Shown here piece after piece: positions 56,441 to 64,000 of a stretch of DNA of 64,000 bases. How positions within the stretch are numbered: the stretch's first letter is position 1; each line of letters opens with the position of its first letter. The stretch spans positions 1-64,000 of the forward strand of contig VZRS01014188.1 of NCBI GenBank assembly GCA_013398055.1. The letters are read 5' to 3'. The notes under the pieces are model-generated. The model was not told the DNA's origin. It ran no database searches and worked only from the letters and a program-made list of their open reading frames with translations. The position numbers and the translations under genes are program-made. This stretch comes from Ifrita kowaldi (lineage: Eukaryota > Chordata > Aves > Passeriformes > Cinclosomatidae).

Positions 56441-57409
56441 GAAAGTGTGTGAAGCTGGGGGACCCCTGACGCAGCTGGCACATGGAGCTGCTGGACGTGT
56501 TCCCGTACGGCTGCAACGCACATCCTTTGGATCTGCCCTCACAGTCTCAGTGATGCAGCAAGTTTCCATTTATTTCTCACACTGGCTTTTCACAAGCCTC
56601 TGGGTTTTCCTTCTCCCCCTCTAGCAGAGTCTCCAGACAGCGAGATCTATAAAATACACAGTTCTGAGACCTGAGAGCTTGCAGCATCCAACTGCAACAT
56701 CTGTAAAAAAATCCCAGAAAAATCAAAAACTCCAACTCCCCCAAACAAACAAAAACCCCACACAACTCTCCCCTCCCCTCCCTCTCCCCCACTTCCCTTC
56801 AGTCACTCTACTCTTTTGAGAGTAAAAAACTCAGAAGCAGTTTAACCCACACAGTGACAGCAGCGTCCCCATTCATTCACAGGCTGCTCTGGCTGAGATT
56901 CCATTCCAACCGGATCCCATCCGCACCCTTTTCCTGTCCGAGGGCGGAAATCCCACGGGAAATGCCCCAAAGGAAGCAAACCAGATGCCACCACCCAGCC
57001 GGGAAGACCTGGCGGCGGCGCTGGGCTCCTGCAGCAGCTCCTCGCTGGGACCTCCCAGCCAGCACAGCTTCAATAATAAACAGTTCCCATCACAATCACC
57101 ACAAGCCTTTTCCACTTTGATTTAAGAGACTCCCCCAGTTCAGCACAGTCCAAAATGCTTCTGGACCATGCCAGGGCAGCCCTGGCTGAGGTGGGAGCAG
57201 ACACAGAGCACACCGGGCTTTCCCACACAGCTGGGCAATGGGGGATGTGGTGGCACCTCAGTGGTGCAGTGTCCCCTCCCCGGTCCTGGGCTCTGGCAGC
57301 AGCCACTGGTGTAGCACCAGGGGACATTTGGGACAGCCCACATCCCCTATGAGCAAACATGCACAGAAAGGGACATCATATAGGGGGAGGGAAAGGGGAA
57401 CAGGGACAT

Positions 57410-57645
57410 GATATTTAGGTTGGACATCAGGAAATGTCTTTTAACCCAGCAGGTGGTTGAACACTGGACAGGCCCCCCAGAGAAGTAAGTGGTCACAGCC
57501 CCAAGGCTGCCAGAGCTCAAAAAGCACTTGGACAATGCTTTCAGGCAGATGATGAGATTCTTGGGGTGTCCTGCTCAGGGCCAGGAATTGGACTCAATGC
57601 TCCGGATGTGTCCCTTCCAGTTCAGCCTGTTCTATGACTCTATGA
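57410..57645 (+). mobile_element. CR1 LINE 3'-end fragment
   Basis: GGTTGGACATCAGGAAATGT, GGTGGTTGAACACTGGACAG, TTGGACTCAATGCTC and CTGTTCTATGACTCTATGAG match a plus-strand CR1 3' end with its 8-bp terminal repeats. Confidence 0.92.
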
Positions 57646-60420
57646 GAGGGATGACAGCAGCACCGAAACACAGGGAACTCCCCCAGCAGAGAGATGTCCC
57701 CTGCCCTCCTGGCACCCAGGGCACTCCAGGTGTGTTTGCTGGGGGAGGAAGCCAAGCCCACAGTGACACAGGGACCAGTGAGCTGCACGGAGGCTGACTG
57801 GCACCACCGACCTGAGGCTGCATGAAAAGGAGATAAAAAGTGGTCCAGCCTGACCCCCCCCACCAGCCTCGGCTGCACCCCAATTTTTGCCACCCAGCCC
57901 CATCCCCACACTGGAGTGGTCCTGGTGGCCAGCAACCTACTCCTCTCCCCTCTATGTTGACGGGCGTTACTGGGGGCTGGGGGCTGCCTTCCCCACAGCA
58001 GTAAACAAGGGCAAGGGTGTCCCCACCCCGGCCACAGGACCCGCCTGGCCCCAGGGCAGGGGCCCAGAGCGGAGGCAGAGGGATGGACTGCCAGCAAGCA
58101 CAATCGGCTGTTTCCTGAGAAAGTGCAGCTCACAAAAGGGGCAATTCTGCCACAGGCCATGCTCCCCGGGCCAGCGGCTGGGATGAAGACAGGGGAAGGG
58201 CAGATGCTGAAGCCACCACATCCTGCCGATGCTGGCAGGGCCCTACCACTGGCACCCCAAAAGCCGAGGCTGCAGCATGCCTAGCTCTGCCCCACGTCCT
58301 CCCAAGGATGACACAGCCACAAGCTCGGGGATCAGCACGGTGCCCCTCCCTGCACTCATGCATGAGAGGCAGCTCCGGGGCCGCTGGCACCAAGGTCCAA
58401 CTCGAAGTTTGCAGCTCTGTGTAAGAGCACACGTAGGCGCCCAGGATCCGAGGGGTGAGACGCTCCCTGCACGCCGCTGGAGCCCCCCGCCCTCGCACAG
58501 CACAAGGCGCCTTTCAGAGCCGCACAGACACGCCATTCTCCCACTGCTGACCTCCTTGCCCTGGCATTTTTGGGATCCAGGCTCGAGCGATGGCGTTGGA
58601 AGCAGCAGCTTGAGGCCGGCCAGCAGCATCCCCACGTGTGTGCTCACTAATCGGAGGGGCCGCTGGTTCGCACAAGAAGAAGGTACAGCCAGGCACTCAT
58701 TAGGCTGCAACACACACTCGCTTTCCAGGCAAAGAACACTGAAAACAAGGGAAAGCAGCAACACAGGCTCCAGGCTCTCCAGGGCTTTGTCCCTCCCCAG
58801 GAGGGAGCTCAGGGGAGCAGCCACAGACCCTCTCGCCCCAATGAGGGGAGCACCAGCCTCAGAGGGGTTCCGAGCAGGCAAGGTGGGTTTGTTAGAGAAG
58901 GTGTGTTTGTTACCGGCAGCAGCAACTCCTTCCAAAGGAACAAAATAATCACACTGTTCATCAGCTTCATTTAATGAACCAGCTGTGCAGCCTGCAGAGA
59001 CAGTTCTGGTTCCAGCATCTCTGATGGGACAGCCGTGGTCTCTCCAGTGACCAGCCTTCGGGATGCACCAGCCCCCTAAAGCCAGGGGCTGACCCAAGGG
59101 CTAAAAGGCTCAACGCCCCCCTCCCCACTACAAAAGCCCCGACTGACAGCTCAGAAACCCACAGAGAGCCCAGGGGAGTCGCAGTGTGGGTTTGGAAACA
59201 GCTATCCATCCCTAGAGGGAATGCAGCAGGAGACAACATAAGCCTGGCTTTAAAAGTAAGCAATTTATCAATCCCACAAGTCCCGGGGCCGATCCTGCCC
59301 CACTCACACACATGCCCACACACCGACACACACCCCTGAGCCGTGCCTGTACCTCGGAGGGCAGCGCAGCTCAGCGGGTGCACGCTGTGCAAGGCAGGGA
59401 TTTATCACCCGCTGCAGCTCCGTTTCTTTTGCAAAGCAGCATTTCCAAACCAGGCAGGACGCGGGCTGTGCACGGGCACGGCCTCCCAGCCGCCATGGAA
59501 GGCTGCGCAGGGCACAGACCCAGCTCGGAGCACAGCAGCCGGCACACCCAGGGTTCTGTAAGCACCTGCCTGAACCGAGACAGCTGCTGCTGCCGTTGGC
59601 ATCAATTCATCCTTCCTCTTCATATTCCTACTGCACTTACTGTCTTTTCCCAGGAGCATCCTCAGGGAACATCCCCTCAGTGCGAGAGCATTCCAGTAAT
59701 GCTGCCTGGGCCAGCCTCCCTCCTTCCCTCCCTCCGTGCTTTTATTACCCCTTGGCCAGGGGCACAAGCCAAACACGGAGCCTCGAATCTGCTCCTCGAT
59801 GGTGAAATGCTGCAGCGACAACCGCAGCACAGAGCCCATGGCACCCGCGGGAGTGGAGGCAGCTCCGCCACAGCCCCCCGGCACTAACCGAGGGTCACCG
59901 CGCTGCTGTAGCGGGGGGCACAGGAGGGAAGGGCACTGCTGACCACATCGGAAGGGTCAAGGAGCAGCTTGAGCCCACACTCAATGCCCCGCAGGCAGGC
60001 CCACAGGTCGGTGGCACCTCCCTGGGTTTGCCAGACGCTGTCCGACGATGCCCCCCTGCCACCTGGGAGGCAACAGTGCCCTGTGCTCCGCCAGGCACCG
60101 CTGCCAGCTCCCACTCGGCTGCGGCAGCTCCTCCGGCAGAGCCGGTCTCCTTGAAGCCGCCTTCCGACAACAAAAGCTGAGCCGAAACCTCCGGGCTGGC
60201 TGGGGAGACCTGGGCGACAGCCAGGAAGGGCAGGAGCCATTAACGCCGGCGTGTCCGGACTTGAGGGAATGACGGAGCAAGCAGAGCCATCTGCCCTCTC
60301 CAGAAACTCCGCAGACCGCTGGGCAGAACGGCCCTTCACCGCACTCCAGCCCTTGCCAGCTGTGCTCCAGCCCTGCCAGCTGTGCACACAGGGGCAATAA
60401 ACCTGCGGTTGGGATGTTTT

Positions 60421-61175
60421 TTGAGGCAAAACGCAAAAATAAAGCGCGAGGAAGAGATGTCACTCGGGCACGTTTTCCAGCAGCTCCATAGATCCTCGGC
60501 GCAAGCAAACACACTCCGCTGCCAGCTCAGCAGTGACACCCGAAAGCGCGGGCAGTGCCCCGGCAATGTCTCCCGACCCCCGGGGCACCGGAGGGCAGCG
60601 CTGGCAGACCCCCCGCACGTGGCCGTATCTCCTCTGCGGCTTCCGAAGCACCGGTCACGGAGCCCGCCGCCGTTTAACTTCATGGCCCGGGAGTTTATCA
60701 GACTCCAGCCGCGCTGGGGAAGGGGCGTGGGGGGGCCCAGGGGCAGCACCGGCCCCGCACCGGCTCTGCGGCAGCGACGGCACCACGAACCGCCGGGATC
60801 CGAAGTGCGGGCACGGGGCTGGGCGGCGGGAGGGATACGACACTCTGCACTGTAAAACCCGGGGCGAGGGGGAACGGCGAGGGGGATGACGAGGCGGGCA
60901 CGGGCTCCCTAAAGCCGCGGGCAGGGAGCCGGCAGCCGGCGAGTTCGTACCCGCTCCGCCCGTAACGCACCGCCGCTCCCCAGCAGGACGGCTNNNNNNN
61001 NNNNNNNNNNNNNNNNNNNNNNNNNNNNNNNNNNNNNNNNNNNNNNNNNNNNNNNNNNNNNNNNNNNNNNNNNNNNNNNNNNNNNNNCCCCTCCCGCTTG
61101 GCCCCGCCCCGCCGCAGGTGAGGCGGCGACGCCGCCGGCAGCGGGGCCTGGCGCCCGCGGGGCGTGGGGAGGCCG
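60421..61175 (-). promoter_or_regulatory. MID2: CpG island, probable MID2 promoter and first-exon region
   Basis: I count roughly 65 CpG in the 573 bases before the gap (60421-60993), and CpG stays dense after it (61088-61175), with a GC box GGCCCCGCCCCGCC near 61099. It is the strongest CpG island in the window and lies upstream of coding exon 1 in the gene's orientation. No TATA box was seen, as is usual for such promoters. Neither the transcription start nor the first exon's donor can be fixed by sequence alone, and part of the island is missing in the gap. Confidence 0.6.
60994..61087. other. Assembly gap (94 N)
   Basis: Ninety-four unresolved bases inside the CpG island, typical of GC-rich avian promoters that sequence poorly. 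Confidence 0.99.
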
Positions 61176-61378
61176 TGTGCCCCTCAGGGAGCGGGGCACT
61201 GCGTGTTCCCATGGGCAGGGACACCGTGTGCCCCTCAGGGAGCGGGGCACTGCGTGTTCCCATGGGCAGGGACACCGTGTGCCCCTCAGGGAGCGGGGCA
61301 CTGCGTGTTCCCGGGGGCAGGGACACCGTGTGCCCCTCAGGGAGCGGGGCACTGCGTGTTCCCGGGCGGAGGGAGGCA
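61175..61378. repeat. 51-bp tandem repeat x4 next to the CpG island
   Basis: Four 51-bp copies begin GTGTGCCCCTCAGGGAGC and contain GGGGCACTGCGTGTTCCC; the last copy is degenerate at its end. Since 51 is a multiple of three, open frames with a 17-residue period appear on both strands and should not be taken as genes. Confidence 0.95.
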
Positions 61379-64000
61379 GTGCATGTCCCTGTGGGATGTG
61401 GGGAACTGTGTGTTCCCATGGGATGGATGGCACAGTGGAGATCGGCCCCGGTGCCTGCTCTGCCCTGCGGGGTCCGGCTGTTGCTGGCGCTCCCGAGCCG
61501 AGGGGCTGTGGTGGTTGTGCGCAGCTGTGGCTCCAGCTGCTGAACAGACCCAGTGCCAAGGCCCACGGTGGGCTGGCACCCACCGGACCATAGCTCAGAG
61601 ACACAGCATGTTTAAGTCCCTCAAACAGATTTCCTCGTGGATCACTGCAGATGCCAGCCTCCCTCGAGGCCTGATGGGTGCCGGATTAGCTGGAATCCTG
61701 CATTAATTGGCAGAGGTGTCAGAGGTGACCTTGGGCAAATATTTACAATTACTCTGGTGGTGTGTCTATGCATGTACTACAGTCACAGAAGGGATGGGGT
61801 TCAAACGGCACTTTAATGAGCTGCAGGACAGCAGGAGGGTAGAGCTCCTCACTCTGATGTGCTGAGCAGTCCAGGGTGGGAAGATCATCTTCATCTGCCC
61901 GCAAAGGCGTGTTGGTGTTGGAGTGGCAAGTGCTCAGCAGCCTTTCTAGGACCTGTGCATTTTGAACAGGGACCATCTCAGCTTCTGCATCACACGGCTG
62001 TGAGCGTGTTGCTTGGACTCAGGGAACTGCGCTTTTCCTGCCCAAGGCTGGTCTGCGCTCACATCCACGTTGCACAGACGGAAATGGAAACACTCGAGTT
62101 GTGCCGCGTGCCTGGGATGCCGGCTGAATGAATAACACGAGATTATAAAGCAGGATTCCCCCTCGCAAATTTGTTCTTCCAGTGGAAAGCACAGAGGAAA
62201 AACATCCTTTTAAGTTCTGCATCCCTCTTCCCACTCCTGAAGAGCAGGCAGGCAGTGTGGAGATGAGCAGGGATGGATGAATTCCCCCAGAAGAATTTCT
62301 TCTCGATTCTTTTCTACATTTTGATGATTTCATTCCTCCAGCTCTCATTAGCACCTCCTTTATCCCCAGTTCTTCCCCAAAGGCATTCTGCTCTCGCTCC
62401 CTCCTGCTGCAAAGGGAGCGGCAGAGCAGGGATAGAAGCGGATGCTGTGCACCACCTCATGTTGAGGCCTGGAATTTCAGAGCCTGATCCCAGTTCCAGC
62501 TCTCTCCCATGGCGAGGGAGGTGGAATCCTCATCTGCCCCAGAATTTACTCTGCTGGATAAGAGCGATGCCTCATCCTCACACAAGGACTCAGTGGCAGT
62601 GTCCTGCCCTTTGTTAAGGCCCCGTGGTCTCACAGACCTGCCGAAGCCCCAGCAGCCAGACGAGCTGTCCCAATGGGCTCTGAGGGCTGATTTCTGAAGA
62701 GGAAAGTCTGTTCTCCCAAGCGCGTCCCTTTTCTGCACTCAAACCAACCCCGGATGCTCTCCCAGTCCAGCCCGGCTCTTTCAGAAGGGTCGCAGCGTTC
62801 TGTGTCACCCTGTTTGTGAGCAATCCCCTGCTCTGCCTCCCCTCCCCAGGACCCACAAGAGGGAAAGGAGGCAGAGTTTGACAGGCGAGAGCTATCCAGC
62901 CAGGTTTCCAGCCATCTCCTGCACATCTCTGTGCTGCCAATGCTGTTTGCACTCCCCATGCCAGAGCTCAGCAGCAGATTTGCTCACAAAGTCCTGTTGT
63001 GCCAAGGAAAAGGATCCTGAGTCCTTCAGGTCAGGCATGCAGAGGGATGACACCGCTGCCTGTACTTTTCCATGGCATCCGTGGGCTGTGGGTCCCTGCT
63101 CTCACATATTCATGTTGGAAAAATATTCATGATGCTTGTGGAGCCCAGGGGTCAGTTTTGGGCTCCAGAGGAAGCATACGTCTGTAATTCTACATTCCCC
63201 ACAACATCCCATGCACAAAGCCAGCTCTAGTGGCCTGAGCTGCACCTGTACCAGCCCCTGGATGGAAAAGCGACCCAAGCCCATCCAGCCTTGCACCCAA
63301 GGACATGATTTTGACCCCAAAACCATCGATTCAGTAGGAAATAAAACGAGAAGGATGTAAAGAAGTTACTCCCAAGGTCACGCACTGCAGAACGCAGCAC
63401 TGCCCTCAGTGGGACACGCACTGCAAGGAGCGGGACAGCACTGCTGGAGTGTTCGCTGTGAACTTGATTTCAGGCTGCTGGACCTGCTCAATGGAGCATC
63501 CAAGGGGAACATTGGCTCTCGAGGCACAGAGATTTCTGAAGCATTTTTATGACTATTTCTCCTTCCTCCGACATACTTCCAAAGCTGCGTTTGAGAATGT
63601 CCCCTTGTAGTCACACATCCCTCTGATAGCACAAAGGGAAAGGGAGGTTACACCACACCTGCATTCACCACCTGCCATCCTTGGCTGGCACAGGCTGCTG
63701 TCATGGGGCTCCCACAGTGACCACGCTGGCTTAGGGAGTGCTCCAGGTACCCCCTGTGCTGTGCAAAAGAAAAACCAGCTCTCAGCAGCCAAGCTAGCCT
63801 TCTTCAACCCCAGCCAGCTCCTGGCGTCACCAGAGCTGACCCGACCCACTGTGCTGCAAGGAGCATTCCCCCTTCCAACCTTACAATCAGAAAAAAGCCA
63901 CATGCTCACTCCAGAGCACTCAAAATTTCCTCAGCAGTTGTCATCTGCACTCAAAGGACATCAAAGACTTTCCGAAAAGGAAAGATGTGCTCTCCCAGCT
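61379..64000. other. Upstream flank, no gene recognised
   Basis: Intergenic-looking sequence on the far side of the promoter. There are short open frames on both strands without domain similarity and no mobile element that I recognise. A plus-strand AG|GTGAGG donor-like site near 61117 in the island could belong to a divergent transcript, but no matching acceptor was identified. Confidence 0.5.

Larger units (their letters stand above)
45017..60420 (-). other. MID2: Upstream region, probably the 5' UTR intron of MID2
   Basis: These 15 kb lie between the acceptor of coding exon 1 and the CpG island. Two CR1 fragments and one AT-rich island are listed separately. No other gene, tRNA or coding exon was recognised. 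A strong minus-strand donor sequence (ACA|GTAAGT, exon side ending at 59641) could end a non-coding exon, but this is unproven. Confidence 0.55.

Noticed and set aside
61175..61378. Evenly spaced direct repeats resembling a CRISPR array
   Set aside because: Units are contiguous without unique spacers, the genome is vertebrate and there are no cas genes.
60655..61566. 303-codon minus frame across the CpG island
   Set aside because: It passes through 94 unknown bases and the 51-bp repeat; not supportable as a gene.

Overview
This window is vertebrate nuclear DNA, most likely from a bird and plausibly a songbird. The bird call rests on several degraded CR1 LINE 3' ends, recognisable by the 8-bp ATTCTATG-type terminus, with no Alu or L1 seen. 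The GC-rich, repeat-poor introns and short GC-rich minisatellites fit as well. Nothing resembles a prokaryotic operon, phage, CRISPR or plasmid system.

I could reconstruct one protein-coding gene with confidence: MID2 (midline 2, also TRIM1), a microtubule-associated RING E3 ubiquitin ligase. It lies on the minus strand and covers most of the window. Nine coding exons, all with GT-AG introns and consistent phases, run from the ATG at 44960 to the TAG at 2301-2303 and encode 687 residues. The domain order is RING, B-box 1, B-box 2, coiled coil, COS box, fibronectin type III and PRY-SPRY, followed by the short C-terminal tail that separates MID2 from MID1. A 56-nt piece of 5' UTR precedes the ATG after a good splice acceptor at 45016/45017, so at least one non-coding exon should lie farther upstream (higher coordinates).

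Layout: 1-2300 is MID2 3' UTR and downstream sequence with no clear poly(A) signal. Exons 9 to 3 occupy 2301-14081. Intron 2 (14082-18354) carries two minisatellites, one a very homogeneous 56-bp higher-order repeat. Exon 2 is at 18355-18450. Intron 1 (18451-44294, about 26 kb) holds CR1 fragments, tandem repeats, an internal CpG-rich patch near 30.1-30.5 kb and several AT-rich islands that may be conserved enhancers. Coding exon 1 is at 44295-44960. The 5' region (45017-61000) ends in a strong CpG island at about 60.4-61.2 kb, interrupted by a 94-base assembly gap. This island is the best promoter candidate. The last 2.8 kb holds a 51-bp tandem repeat and otherwise unrecognised intergenic sequence.

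I found no convincing undescribed system. The most interesting structure is the higher-order minisatellite in intron 2, together with a 27-bp repeat lying directly against the exon 3 acceptor.
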